Shown here: positions 24,600 to 32,598 of the stretch, piece by piece
Position numbering within the stretch: the first letter of the stretch is position 1
How the letters are laid out: each line of letters starts with the position of its first letter
Source: an uncultured Selenomonadaceae bacterium
GTDB taxonomy: Bacteria > Bacillota > Negativicutes > Selenomonadales > Selenomonadaceae
Direction of reading: 5' to 3'
Length of the DNA stretch: 33,178 nt
Assembly (NCBI GenBank): GCA_905234505.1
Contig: CAJOIA010000026.1
Span: forward strand, 1-33,178
Made by a program: the position numbers and the translations under genes
Notes under the pieces: model-generated
What the model was told of the DNA's origin: nothing
Seen by the model: only the letters and a program-made list of their open reading frames with translations
The model's database searches: none

Positions 24600-25901
24600 A
24601 TGGAAAGATATTTCCAAGAGGAAATTGAATGCGCGCCAATTGAAAAAATACGTGCAATTCAAAATGAAAAACTTGTTAAACAGGTTCGGCACGTTTGGGA
24701 TAATGTCCCTTACTATCGCCAGAAAATGCAGGAAAAAAATTTGACGCCGGATGATATTCAATCGATTGATGATTTGTACAAATTGCCGATGTTGTCGAAG
24801 GCAGATTTAAAGGCGGCTTATCCTTATGGTTTATTGGCTTGCCCGCTGAAAGATTGCGTGCGTATTCAATCAACTTCTGGAACTACCGGCAAGCGCGTTG
24901 TAGCTTTTTACACGCTCAAAGATATTGATATTTGGGAAGAATGCTGCGCGCGGGCGATTGTTGCGGCTGGCGGTACTAATGAAGATGTTTGCCAAGTTTC
25001 CTATGGCTACGGTTTATTTACCGGCGGACCTGGTTTGAATGGCGGCAGTCATAAAGTTGGTTGCTTGACTATACCGGCTAGCTCTGGAAATACCGAGCGA
25101 CAGATTATGTTCATAATGGATTTGAGCGCGACGATACTTTGTTGCACTCCGAGCTATGCGGCTTACTTAGGCGAAACTATGAAAGAAATGGGCTTGACGC
25201 CTGAGCAAATTCCATTAAAGGCTGGAATTTTTGGCGCTGAAGCTTGGTCTGAAGAAATGCGTCGTGACATTGAAAAAACTCTCGGAATTAAAGCCTATGA
25301 CATTTACGGCTTAACTGAAATTTCTGGTCCTGGCGTTTCATTTGAATGTTCCGAGCAACACGGCATGCACATTAACGAAGATCATTTCATTGCCGAAATT
25401 ATTAATCCCGACACCGGTGAAGTTTTGCCGGAGGGTACTCAAGGCGAATTAGTTTTCACTTCATTGGACAAGGAAGCTTTTCCGCTTTTGCGCTATCGTA
25501 CTCGTGATATTTGCACCCTTACGCGAGAAAAATGTTCTTGCGGCAGAACTCATATTCGTATGTCGAAACCTAAGGGGCGTTCTGACGATATGCTGATCAT
25601 TCGCGGCGTTAATGTTTTCCCCAGCCAAATTGAAACTGTTTTGCTCAATAATGGCTACGCGGCTAATTATCAGATTATCGTTGACAGAATTAACAACACG
25701 GATACTTTCGATATCAACGTGGAAATGACGCCTGATATGTTTACTGATAATGTTGGTGAAATTCAAGCGCGCAAAAAAGTTCTTGAAGACGGTTTGAAGT
25801 CCATGCTTGGTATTAAGGCGAAAGTTACATTGGTTGCGCCGAAAACTATTACTCGCAGTGAAGGTAAAGCTGTTCGCGTTATCGACAAGCGCAAGATTTA
25901 G
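24600..25901 (+). CDS. paaK: Phenylacetate-CoA ligase family enzyme
   Basis: 433 aa, usual PaaK length; an adenylate-forming enzyme that activates an aryl acid to its CoA thioester using ATP. The phosphate-binding loop is STSGTTGKRVV (near residue 98). The adenylate-binding segments are YDIYGLTEISGPGVSFEC (near residue 236) and LLRYRTRDICTL (near 299), and the C-terminal hinge/lid is KGRSDDMLIIRGVNVFPSQIE (quoted in part: GRSDDMLIIRGVNVFPS). ATG 24600 has a TGAGG Shine-Dalgarno. It is followed by an ACT-domain gene, a pairing often seen with indolepyruvate oxidoreductase genes in anaerobes, which suggests aromatic amino acid derived acids as substrates (inference). Confidence 0.92.
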   Translation: MERYFQEEIECAPIEKIRAIQNEKLVKQVRHVWDNVPYYRQKMQEKNLTPDDIQSIDDLYKLPMLSKADLKAAYPYGLLACPLKDCVRIQSTSGTTGKRVVAFYTLKDIDIWEECCARAIVAAGGTNEDVCQVSYGYGLFTGGPGLNGGSHKVGCLTIPASSGNTERQIMFIMDLSATILCCTPSYAAYLGETMKEMGLTPEQIPLKAGIFGAEAWSEEMRRDIEKTLGIKAYDIYGLTEISGPGVSFECSEQHGMHINEDHFIAEIINPDTGEVLPEGTQGELVFTSLDKEAFPLLRYRTRDICTLTREKCSCGRTHIRMSKPKGRSDDMLIIRGVNVFPSQIETVLLNNGYAANYQIIVDRINNTDTFDINVEMTPDMFTDNVGEIQARKKVLEDGLKSMLGIKAKVTLVAPKTITRSEGKAVRVIDKRKI

Positions 25902-25980
25902 GGGCTAGTGAAAAGGGAATAGGGAATAGGGAATAGTGATTTTTACCCTAATCCCTAACCACTAACCCCTAACCCCTAAA
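25902..25980. repeat. Heptad repeats in inverted arrangement between paaK and the ACT gene
   Basis: Three GGGAATA units (25915-25935) face five units CCCTAAT, CCCTAAC, CACTAAC, CCCTAAC, CCCTAAA (25946-25980). The outer GGGGCTAGTG (25902-25911) can also pair with CACTAACCCC (25960-25969). The whole makes a long imperfect hairpin directly after the paaK stop. It has no T-run typical of an intrinsic terminator. Confidence 0.75.
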
Positions 25981-26004
25981 AAACGACTGAAAGGAGTTTT
26001 TTCA

Positions 26005-26430
26005 ATGAGCGTAAATCAAGTTTCTGTTTTTCTCGAAAATAGACCTGGCACACTTAACAAAATGACTGAAATTCTTGCAAATCACAATGTCAATATTCGC
26101 GCGTTGTCTCTTGCCGATACCAATGATTTTGGAATTGCGCGGCTGATTGTTAATGACGTTTACGAGGCTACTAATGTTTTGAAGGAAGAAAATTTTGTAG
26201 CGACTTTCACACCGGTTTTAGTTTATAAAATTTCCGACGAAACCGGCTCACTCAATAAACTTTTGCAATCTTTCACTGAGGCGGACGTCAATATTGAATA
26301 TATGTACGCTTTTGCTGGCAAAAAAGACGCCTATATGATTTTCCGCGTTAAAGACACAAAAAATGCCGAATCAGTTTTGATCGGCAAAGGTTTAAAATCT
26401 CTCACGCAAGAAGAAATTGCAGAGGTTTAA
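26005..26430 (+). CDS. Tandem ACT-domain protein
   Basis: 141 aa made almost entirely of two ACT domains (about residues 3-67: VSVFLENRPGTLNKMTEIL; about 71-137: VYKISDETGSLNKLLQSF). ACT domains bind amino acids and often regulate enzymes of amino acid metabolism; there is no catalytic or DNA-binding domain here. ATG 26005 has AAGGAG 8 nt upstream. Its partner is probably PaaK just upstream, but the ligand is unknown (aromatic amino acids are the natural guess). Confidence 0.9.
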   Translation: MSVNQVSVFLENRPGTLNKMTEILANHNVNIRALSLADTNDFGIARLIVNDVYEATNVLKEENFVATFTPVLVYKISDETGSLNKLLQSFTEADVNIEYMYAFAGKKDAYMIFRVKDTKNAESVLIGKGLKSLTQEEIAEV

Positions 26431-26450
26431 TTTATATTTGCAAGCTTGAT

Positions 26451-27080
26451 TTATCTAAACCAAGAACGAGTTTTTTCAGCTTGTACTGTAGTTGGCGGCG
26501 TATGTCCGGAGAGCAATATTGTTTCTTCGGGCAACGTCAATATTTTTTCCTCGATATTTTTAAATAATGTTTGCGCGTCGCCTCCATAAAAATCAGTGCG
26601 ACCAATGCTGCCATTGAAAATCGAATCCCCTACAAATGCGGCGTTGTCTTTTGCGCTGTAATACATCGCGCCGTCTGTTGTATGTCCGGCAATCGGAATA
26701 ATTTTCAACTTAAAATTCGGATTGGCTGCTAAAATAATTTCGCTGTTATCATCCAAGTACGTCACATTGTCAAGCGTAATATCTAACCCACAAGCTAGCG
26801 ACAAATTCCAAACCGGATTTTCAACATAAGCGCGACCGTTTTTCTGCATGCAAATTGGAATATTCAACGCCTGTTGAATTTCATTAGCCGCGCCGATGTG
26901 GTCAAAATGCCCGTGCGTCAACAAAATTTTTTCAATGGTAAATTTTTGCTTATCAATTATCTGCAGAAGTTTTTTAGCTTGCGCGCCCGGGTCAATCAAA
27001 AAACCGCTGTGGGTTTCGTCGTCAATGTAAAAATAGGCATTGGTGGCAAAAACGCCGCGCACTTCAACCGGATAAATCAT
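26451..27080 (-). CDS. Metallo-beta-lactamase fold hydrolase (glyoxalase II-like)
   Basis: 209 aa. The metal-binding HxHxDH motif is THGHFDHIGAA (near residue 55). Further ligands are the His of IAGHTTDGAM, the Asp of FVGDSIFNGSIGRTDF and the His of LLSGHTPPTT near the C-terminus. Family members hydrolyse thioesters such as S-lactoylglutathione or act on other substrates; the substrate cannot be fixed here. ATG 27080 is 27 nt from the divergent hxlR-type start. No terminator is seen between this gene and the convergent ACT gene (20-nt gap). Confidence 0.88.
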   Translation of the reverse strand: MIYPVEVRGVFATNAYFYIDDETHSGFLIDPGAQAKKLLQIIDKQKFTIEKILLTHGHFDHIGAANEIQQALNIPICMQKNGRAYVENPVWNLSLACGLDITLDNVTYLDDNSEIILAANPNFKLKIIPIAGHTTDGAMYYSAKDNAAFVGDSIFNGSIGRTDFYGGDAQTLFKNIEEKILTLPEETILLSGHTPPTTVQAEKTRSWFR

Positions 27081-27107
27081 TTTAACACCGCCTCAAGGAA
27101 GATATTT

Positions 27108-27425
27108 ATGGAAACGAAATTTGCTGATAAAGATTGCCCGCTTGAGCGCGCCGTTGACATTCTAAGCGGCAAATGGAAAATCAAGCTCATTTGGATTATT
27201 TATGAGTACAAGACAATTCGATTTAATCAGCTGAAACGCGAATTGCCAGGAATTACCGATTTAATGTTGGCGAAAATCTTAAAAAACCTTGTCGCTGAAA
27301 ATATCGTACACCGCGAGCAGTTTAATGAAATCCCGCCGCACGTTGAATATTCACTGACTGAAAATGGAATAAAATTAGTTGAATCCTTATCGGAAATTCG
27401 GCAATGGATACGCGCTCAAGATTAA
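27108..27425 (+). CDS. HxlR-family winged-helix transcriptional regulator
   Basis: 105 aa, typical HxlR length. The family signature is complete: CPLERAVDILSGKWKIKLIW near the N-terminus (Cys10), a winged helix with RFNQLKRELPGITDLMLAK, and the end HVEYSLTENGIKLVESL. In characterised relatives such as HypR the N-terminal Cys senses electrophiles or oxidants. A longer open frame extends to 26874, but ATG 27108 with AAGGAAG 6 nt upstream is the proper start; the upstream part is antisense to the MBL gene. Likely regulates itself, the divergent hydrolase and/or the convergent FrnE-like gene. Confidence 0.9.
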   Translation: METKFADKDCPLERAVDILSGKWKIKLIWIIYEYKTIRFNQLKRELPGITDLMLAKILKNLVAENIVHREQFNEIPPHVEYSLTENGIKLVESLSEIRQWIRAQD

Positions 27426-28102
27426 CCGTCGAACCTGCAGCCATTTGGACCGCAAGTCATACCGTCAAGCGCGGTTTCCGAAATATAATCTTCAATCGCC
27501 TGCTTAATAATTTGCGTAGGTTGCGCGCCGCTCAATGTATATTTTTCGCCGATAATGAAAAACGGCACGCCGTGAATACCGAGCATAGCAGCTTCGCGTT
27601 CGTCGGCTCTGACTTCGGCGGCGTATTTATCGCTGTTCAAAACTTCGGCAACTTCATTAGAATCAAGTCCGCATTCAGCGGCAATTTTTTTGAGTACGTC
27701 AAAATCTGCAAGTTCGAGATTTTTTGTAAAGTAGGCGTCGAAAAGTTTTCCGATAATTTCAGTGTGCCCTTTGTCCTGCGCGAATTTGGTAAGGCGCAAA
27801 GCGTCAAAAGTATTCGTGTATTGCGTCGTGGCGTATTTAAAATCAATTCCCTCGCGGCGTCCCATTAAAGAAATCTGCTCGATTCTGTCAGCCGCCTCAG
27901 TTTTGCTCAAGCCGTACTTTTCAGCAAATCTGTCTACGGTATTTGAAACAACATTTTTGCTGGCGGTGGGGTCGAGTTCAAAGCTCTTAAAAACCACTTC
28001 GATTTTGTCAGCGTCCGGAATTGCGGCAAGTGCTTTTTCAAGGCGTTTTTCGCCGATATAACAAAACGGGCAAGCATAATCTGAATAAATTTCAATCTTC
28101 AT
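27422..28102 (-). CDS. FrnE-like DsbA-family thiol-disulfide oxidoreductase
   Basis: 226 aa. A thioredoxin fold with inserted helical domain: SDYACPFCYIGEKRLEKAL (CPFC at residues 11-14), VFKSFELDP, and the family's GIHGVPFFIIGEKY cis-Pro region near residue 175. The C-terminal CGPNGC pair (about 218-223) resembles the second Cys pair of FrnE proteins. No signal peptide, so cytoplasmic. The frame extends back to 28141, but that codon lies within the promoter at 28133-28160, so ATG 28102 (GGAGG 11 nt upstream) is used. Its TAA stop and the stop of the convergent HxlR gene share the palindrome TTAA. Confidence 0.88.
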   Translation of the reverse strand: MKIEIYSDYACPFCYIGEKRLEKALAAIPDADKIEVVFKSFELDPTASKNVVSNTVDRFAEKYGLSKTEAADRIEQISLMGRREGIDFKYATTQYTNTFDALRLTKFAQDKGHTEIIGKLFDAYFTKNLELADFDVLKKIAAECGLDSNEVAEVLNSDKYAAEVRADEREAAMLGIHGVPFFIIGEKYTLSGAQPTQIIKQAIEDYISETALDGMTCGPNGCRFDG

Positions 28103-28132
28103 AGTGCGTTCAACCTCCAAAAATTTTCTGTC

Positions 28133-28160
28133 ATTATACATTTACTAAAATTTTTAGCAA
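28133..28160 (-). promoter_or_regulatory. Promoter of the FrnE-like gene
   Basis: TTGCTA (28155-28160), 16-bp spacer, TATAAT (28133-28138) on the minus strand, 31 nt upstream of ATG 28102. Confidence 0.6.
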
Positions 28161-28175
28161 GAACGCAGTTTTTAT

Positions 28176-29024
28176 TTAGATACTATACAAAAGTTTAGTA
28201 GCGTTTTCACCGAGAATTTTATTTTTATCGGCGTCGCTGATTGGCAGATTTTTTATAAATTCAATTGAAGTATCGAGGGCACTCCAAGGGCTGTCAGTTC
28301 CAAATAAAATTTTATCAGCGCCAAAAATTTTATACAGCGTCATAAATCCGCTTTCGTCAAGCAAATTTAAATCAGCAGCCGCCCAATTAAAATCACTTCG
28401 CGCAGGAATTTTGCCAGTCGAAAATGCGGTATCAATAAAAATATTCGTACCTGCAAGCGCGGGAACTTCAGCCCAACTTTTCCAACCGCCCATATGCGCC
28501 AAAATAAATTTAAAATCACCAATTTCTTTAACGACATTCAACGCCATTTGCGGAGTACAACGCACAACGCCAGGAAAGCCAATGTCAAGTCCCGCGTGCG
28601 TCACGACAATTAAATCAAGTTCGGCGGCGCGTTCAATTATTCGCAGAAACTTTTTATCGTCCAGATCGGTATCTTGATAAACCGGATGAATTTTAATTCC
28701 GCGCAAGCCCAAATTTTTAATGCGGCTGAGTTCTGCGCGATAATTCGTAAAATCCGGATGAATGCAACCAAAACTGATAACGCCTTGCGCGCTGAAATTT
28801 TCAGTGAGATTGGCGGAAGCGTCATTAACTTTTTCAACTTGTCGCGTATTGGTGGCAACCGGCAAAACCACTGAAAGCTCAACGCCAAATTTTTTCATAG
28901 AATTTAAAAGCCCGCTCAAAGTGCCGTCGGTGAAGGCGCGCGATTTGCTCGTGCGACTGAGTTTGTCGATAACTTCGGCGGCAATTTTATCTGGGAAAAT
29001 GTGCGTGTGCATATCTATAATCAA
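28176..29024 (-). CDS. Amidohydrolase family metal-dependent hydrolase
   Basis: 282 aa, TIM-barrel amidohydrolase_2 type. Metal-site residues appear in order: HxH in IDMHTHIFPD (residues 3-12), His in VVTHAGLDIGFPG (near 140), His in ILAHMGGWKSW (near 178) and Asp in FGTDSPWSAL (near 245). Substrate unknown; relatives decarboxylate or hydrolyse small acids. The frame opens at GTG 29033, but AGGAG has 8-nt spacing to TTG 29024, giving MIIDMHTHIFPD as in relatives. It is divergent from the symporter gene with only 27 bp between starts. Confidence 0.85.
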   Translation of the reverse strand: MIIDMHTHIFPDKIAAEVIDKLSRTSKSRAFTDGTLSGLLNSMKKFGVELSVVLPVATNTRQVEKVNDASANLTENFSAQGVISFGCIHPDFTNYRAELSRIKNLGLRGIKIHPVYQDTDLDDKKFLRIIERAAELDLIVVTHAGLDIGFPGVVRCTPQMALNVVKEIGDFKFILAHMGGWKSWAEVPALAGTNIFIDTAFSTGKIPARSDFNWAAADLNLLDESGFMTLYKIFGADKILFGTDSPWSALDTSIEFIKNLPISDADKNKILGENATKLLYSI

Positions 29025-29051
29025 AAAAATCACTCCTGGAGGTAATACAAT

Positions 29052-30587
29052 TTGAAAATCGCTCTACTAGTTTTATATTTCGCCTTGCTGATTGGAATTG
29101 GCTTGTACTGCCGCAAAAACGCCACTGATGTTAATGGATTTGTTTTGGGCGGACGCAGCGTCGGTCCCTGGCTAACTGCCTTTGCATATGGCACGAGTTA
29201 TTTTTCTGCGGTTGTTTTCGTAGGTTACGCCGGTCAATTTGGTTGGCGTTATGGAATTGCGGCAACTTGGGCGGGTATCGGCAATGCTTTAATCGGCTCG
29301 CTGATGGCTTGGTTTATTTTGGGGCGTCGAACTCGCATTATGAGCCAGCATTTGGATTCAGCTACTATGCCACAATTTTTTGGTAAAAGATTTGGCTCAA
29401 CCTCATTAAAAATCGGCGCGTCAATCATAATTTTTATTTTTATGATACCCTACACCGCGTCATTGTACAACGGTTTATCGCGGTTATTCGGTATGGCGTT
29501 TGATATAGATTATTCGCTGTGTATCGCGCTTATGGCAATTTTAACGGCAATTTACGTTATCGCGGGCGGCTATATGGCAACTGCAATTAATGACTTCATA
29601 CAGGGCTTGGTAATGCTTGTAGGTATCTCTGCGGTAATTTATGCAGTGCTTGAGTCGAAAGGCGGTTTTATGGGCGCACTGGACGGCTTAGCTCGAATCA
29701 CTGATGAAAAAGTTGCAAATACGCCTGGAATTTTCGCGTCATTTTTTGGACCCGACCCGCTCAATTTATTATTCGTGGTAATTTTAACCTCACTTGGAAC
29801 TTGGGGCTTGCCTCAAATGGTACAGAAATTCTACGCTATTAAAAACGAACAATCAATACAAAAGGGCACAATCATTTCAACATTATTTGCGTTTGTGGTG
29901 GCGGGCGGCTGTTATTTTTTGGGCGGCTTCGGCAGATTATTTTCCGACCAAATCGACATTGCGGCAAACGGCTTTGACTCAATTATTCCAACAATGCTGT
30001 CCGGCTTATCGGCGGGAATGATCGCGCTGGTTGTAATTTTAGTATTATCGGCGTCAATGTCAACATTGTCTTCATTAGTTATCGCGTCAAGTTCCACTCT
30101 GACAATCGATTTGGTGAGCGGCACCATTGTAAAAAATATGAGCCAATCCGCGCAAGTGCTTTTAATGCGAATCTTGATTGTGGTATTCATCGCAATTTCG
30201 GCATTTTTAGCGCTCGTGCAATATAAAAGTTCGGTTAACTTCATCGCGCAGTTAATGGGTATATCTTGGGGCGCAATGGCGGGCGCATTTTTAGCGCCGT
30301 TCATGTATTCGCTTTACTCTAAAAAAGTTACAACCGCTTCATGCTGGGCGTGTTTCTTATTCGGAACAATTTTAATGACGGCAAATATGTTTATTCGTCC
30401 GGAATTTCCGCCAATAATGCAGTCGCCAATTAATAGCGGCGCTATCGCAATGCTCGCAGGTTTAATCATTGTGCCGGTTGTCAGCTTGTTCACACCTGCG
30501 CCCGATAAAAATTTAGTCGACCAAGCTTTTGCCTGCTACGACAAAGAAACTACCGTTCCGCAGAGCGTCGCACTTGGCAAAAAATAA
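29052..30587 (+). CDS. Sodium:solute symporter (SSS/PutP-like)
   Basis: 511 aa integral membrane protein with about 13 hydrophobic segments, the usual size for the SSS family (Na+-coupled uptake of proline, pantothenate, sugars and other solutes). Signature parts are FVLGGRSVGPWLTAFAYGTS with YFSAVVFVGYAGQ after it (about residues 31-65) and, in the TM8 region, SASMSTLSSLVIASSSTLT (about 330-349), whose Ser/Thr residues form the Na2 site. TTG 29052 is the start, with GGAGG 9 nt upstream. The substrate cannot be read; the divergent amidohydrolase hints at a shared catabolic route (inference). Followed by a two-hairpin terminator. Confidence 0.92.
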   Translation: MKIALLVLYFALLIGIGLYCRKNATDVNGFVLGGRSVGPWLTAFAYGTSYFSAVVFVGYAGQFGWRYGIAATWAGIGNALIGSLMAWFILGRRTRIMSQHLDSATMPQFFGKRFGSTSLKIGASIIIFIFMIPYTASLYNGLSRLFGMAFDIDYSLCIALMAILTAIYVIAGGYMATAINDFIQGLVMLVGISAVIYAVLESKGGFMGALDGLARITDEKVANTPGIFASFFGPDPLNLLFVVILTSLGTWGLPQMVQKFYAIKNEQSIQKGTIISTLFAFVVAGGCYFLGGFGRLFSDQIDIAANGFDSIIPTMLSGLSAGMIALVVILVLSASMSTLSSLVIASSSTLTIDLVSGTIVKNMSQSAQVLLMRILIVVFIAISAFLALVQYKSSVNFIAQLMGISWGAMAGAFLAPFMYSLYSKKVTTASCWACFLFGTILMTANMFIRPEFPPIMQSPINSGAIAMLAGLIIVPVVSLFTPAPDKNLVDQAFACYDKETTVPQSVALGKK

Positions 30588-30598
30588 TTTAATACACG

Positions 30599-30624
30599 AA
30601 AAAAGGCGCCCAAGGATGGGCGCC
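30599..30624 (-). terminator. Terminator of tsf (minus-strand hairpin)
   Basis: Perfect 7-bp GC stem (GGCGCCC / GGGCGCC, 30605-30611 with 30618-30624) with a 6-nt loop. Reading on the minus strand it is followed by six T (30599-30604). It is the second hairpin met by the tsf transcript. Confidence 0.85.
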
Positions 30625-30629
30625 TCAAT

Positions 30630-30678
30630 GCGGCGAACTAGTCGCGTGACGCGACTATCTGAGCCGCGCTTTTTTTTT
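30630..30678 (+). terminator. Terminator of the symporter gene (plus-strand hairpin)
   Basis: Compound stem: outer GCGGC / GCCGC (30630-30634 with 30663-30667) around a perfect inner 8-bp hairpin TAGTCGCG-TGA-CGCGACTA (30639-30657). GC and nine T follow (30670-30678). Confidence 0.88.
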
Positions 30679-30697
30679 AAAGAAATGCCTATTTTAT

Positions 30698-31699
30698 TTA
30701 CTTAAGTTGAGCTGCAACTTCCGCCGCGAAATCAGATTGTTTCTTTTCGATACCTTCACCAAGTTGGAAGCGCGTAAACGCCAAAACCTTAACATTGCCG
30801 AGAATATCTTGGACTGATTTATCGGGGTCTTTAACAAAAACCTGTTCTACAAGGCAAACTTCCTTGTAGAATTTCTTAATGCGCCCTTCAACCATCTTGT
30901 CAACGATATTTGCGGGTTTACCTTCTTCAAGAGCTTGCTTGCGGAGAATTTCTTTTTCGTGTTCGAGTTCCGCCGCGTCAACGCTGTCGCGATCAATTGC
31001 TGAAGGATTCGAAGCCGCAATTTGCATAGCAACATCTTTGCCGAGTTCGTCAGAGCCGCCGCTCAACGCAACCAAAACGCCGATTTTGCCGCCCGCGTGA
31101 ATGTAGCTAACAACTTTGCCGCCGGTCTGGTAGCGGGTGAAACGACGCACGGAAATTTTTTCGCCAATCGTAGCAGTAGCTTCAGTTACAAGGTCGTTAA
31201 CGGTTTTGCCATTTTCGATAACGCTTGCATTGAGAGCGTCAACATCCGCCGGATTTGATTTAGCAATGAACTCGGTGATTTTCTTAACCAACGCGCGGAA
31301 ATTTTCATTATTCGCCGTGAAGTCGGTTTCGCAATTAATTTCAGCAACCGCGCCTGTTTTGCCGTCAGCTGAAACATACGCCGCACAAGCACCTTCAGCC
31401 GCGATTCTGCTGGATTTTTTTGCCGCCTTAGCAATTCCTTTTTCGCGCAGATAGTCAATCGCCTTTTGCATATCGCCGCCGGTTTCAGTCAATGCTTTTT
31501 TGCAGTCCATCATTCCAGCGCCGGTCTTTTCGCGCAGGTCTCTAACCATTGCCGCACTTATTGCCGATTTTTCAGCAGGTTTCTCTGCAACTTTCTCAAC
31601 TGGTTTTTCTACAGGTTTTTCAGCAGCCTTTTCAACAGGTTTAGCAGTTTCTTTTTTAGGTTCAGCGGTATTATTAGATTTCTTAGATTTCTTAGACAT
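30698..31699 (-). CDS. tsf: Elongation factor Ts with N-terminal Lys/Glu/Pro-rich extension
   Basis: 333 aa. EF-Ts recycles EF-Tu by releasing GDP. The canonical protein begins at about residue 46 (AISAAMVRDLREKTGAGMMD, a UBA-like domain), followed by the EF-Tu contact INCETDFTANNENF (the usual TDFV reads TDFT) and the dimerisation/core domains. Residues 1-45 are extra: a basic start MSKKSKKSNN and repeats of KPVEK/KPAEK type. The start is well supported by GGAGG 7 nt before ATG 31699, and there is no better internal start. It lies 15 nt after rpsB in the usual rpsB-tsf order; pyrH and frr, which often follow, are replaced by the terminator at 30599-30624. Confidence 0.96.
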   Translation of the reverse strand: MSKKSKKSNNTAEPKKETAKPVEKAAEKPVEKPVEKVAEKPAEKSAISAAMVRDLREKTGAGMMDCKKALTETGGDMQKAIDYLREKGIAKAAKKSSRIAAEGACAAYVSADGKTGAVAEINCETDFTANNENFRALVKKITEFIAKSNPADVDALNASVIENGKTVNDLVTEATATIGEKISVRRFTRYQTGGKVVSYIHAGGKIGVLVALSGGSDELGKDVAMQIAASNPSAIDRDSVDAAELEHEKEILRKQALEEGKPANIVDKMVEGRIKKFYKEVCLVEQVFVKDPDKSVQDILGNVKVLAFTRFQLGEGIEKKQSDFAAEVAAQLK

Positions 31700-31714
31700 T
31701 ATTAAGCCTCCAAA

Positions 31715-32497
31715 TTATTCCTGTTCATTCGCGTCTTTATCGACGTAGTCTTCTTGATTAACTTCTTCTTCAGCATAATCAGCATTTGCCGGAGTATAAT
31801 CAACCGCGCCGCCTTCGCCTTGATTGCCTTCAATAATCGCGTCAGCCATTCTTGCGGTCAAAAGTTTTACTGCGCGAATCGCGTCGTCATTGCCTGGAAT
31901 TACATAATCAATTTCATCCGGATCGCAGTTAGTATCGACAATAGCCACAATCGGAATATTGAGCTTGCGAGCTTCTGCCACTGCAATTCTTTCTTTGCGC
32001 GGGTCAACTACGAAAAGCGCGCCTGGAAGTTTATTCATTTCCTTGATACCGCCAAGATATTTTTCAAGGCGGCTCATTTCGTGCTTAAGTTGCATAACTT
32101 CTTTTTTGGTAAGCACGTCGAAAGTTCCATCTGCCTGCATTGTTTCAAGTTCTTTCAAGCGACGGATACGTCTTTGGATAGTTTGAAAATTGGTGAGCAT
32201 ACCGCCGAGCCAGCGCTCATTGACGAAAAATTGTCCTGCGCGAATAGCTTCTTCTTTAACTGCTTCCTGAGCCTGCTTTTTAGTGCCGACAAACAAAATT
32301 GTCTTGCCCTCTTCGGCGATACTGCGAATGAACATATACGCTTCGTCAACTTTTTTAACAGTTTTCTGAAGGTCGATAATGTAAATTCCATTGCGCTCCG
32401 TGAAAATGTACTTCGCCATTTTCGGATTCCAGCGGCGGGTTTGATGCCCAAAATGCACGCCAGCTTCCAAGAGCTGTTTCATTGAAATAACTGCCAT
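31715..32497 (-). CDS. rpsB: 30S ribosomal protein S2
   Basis: 260 aa. Begins [20 protein letters not shown] and contains [32 protein letters not shown] and [10 protein letters not shown], all standard for S2, plus [20 protein letters not shown] near residue 160. The last ~30 residues are an acidic tail ([18 protein letters not shown]). ATG 32497 has AGGAGG 9 nt upstream. First gene of rpsB-tsf, with promoter at 32599-32628 and a GC-rich ~95-nt leader. Confidence 0.98.
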   Translation of the reverse strand: MAVISMKQLLEAGVHFGHQTRRWNPKMAKYIFTERNGIYIIDLQKTVKKVDEAYMFIRSIAEEGKTILFVGTKKQAQEAVKEEAIRAGQFFVNERWLGGMLTNFQTIQRRIRRLKELETMQADGTFDVLTKKEVMQLKHEMSRLEKYLGGIKEMNKLPGALFVVDPRKERIAVAEARKLNIPIVAIVDTNCDPDEIDYVIPGNDDAIRAVKLLTARMADAIIEGNQGEGGAVDYTPANADYAEEEVNQEDYVDKDANEQE

Positions 32498-32592
32498 TTA
32501 AAAAATCCTCCTGTTCAAACTTTCGCGGGGAATTTACGCGCCGTTAAACCATTTGGCACAGGTCGACGCTCCGCCCCGTGTTTTTTTCAACG
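32498..32592 (-). promoter_or_regulatory. Structured 5' leader of rpsB
   Basis: The predicted transcript leader is about 95 nt. CGGGG near its 5' part can pair with CCCCG near its 3' part (about 32527 and 32576), enclosing GC-rich segments. S2 is autoregulated through its leader in some bacteria; whether this leader does so is only a suggestion. Confidence 0.35.
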
Positions 32593-32598
32593 CCGCAA

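Noticed and set aside
26874-27107. N-terminal extension of the HxlR frame by 78 codons
   Set aside because: The extension is antisense to the MBL hydrolase. The family-length start ATG 27108 has a good Shine-Dalgarno.
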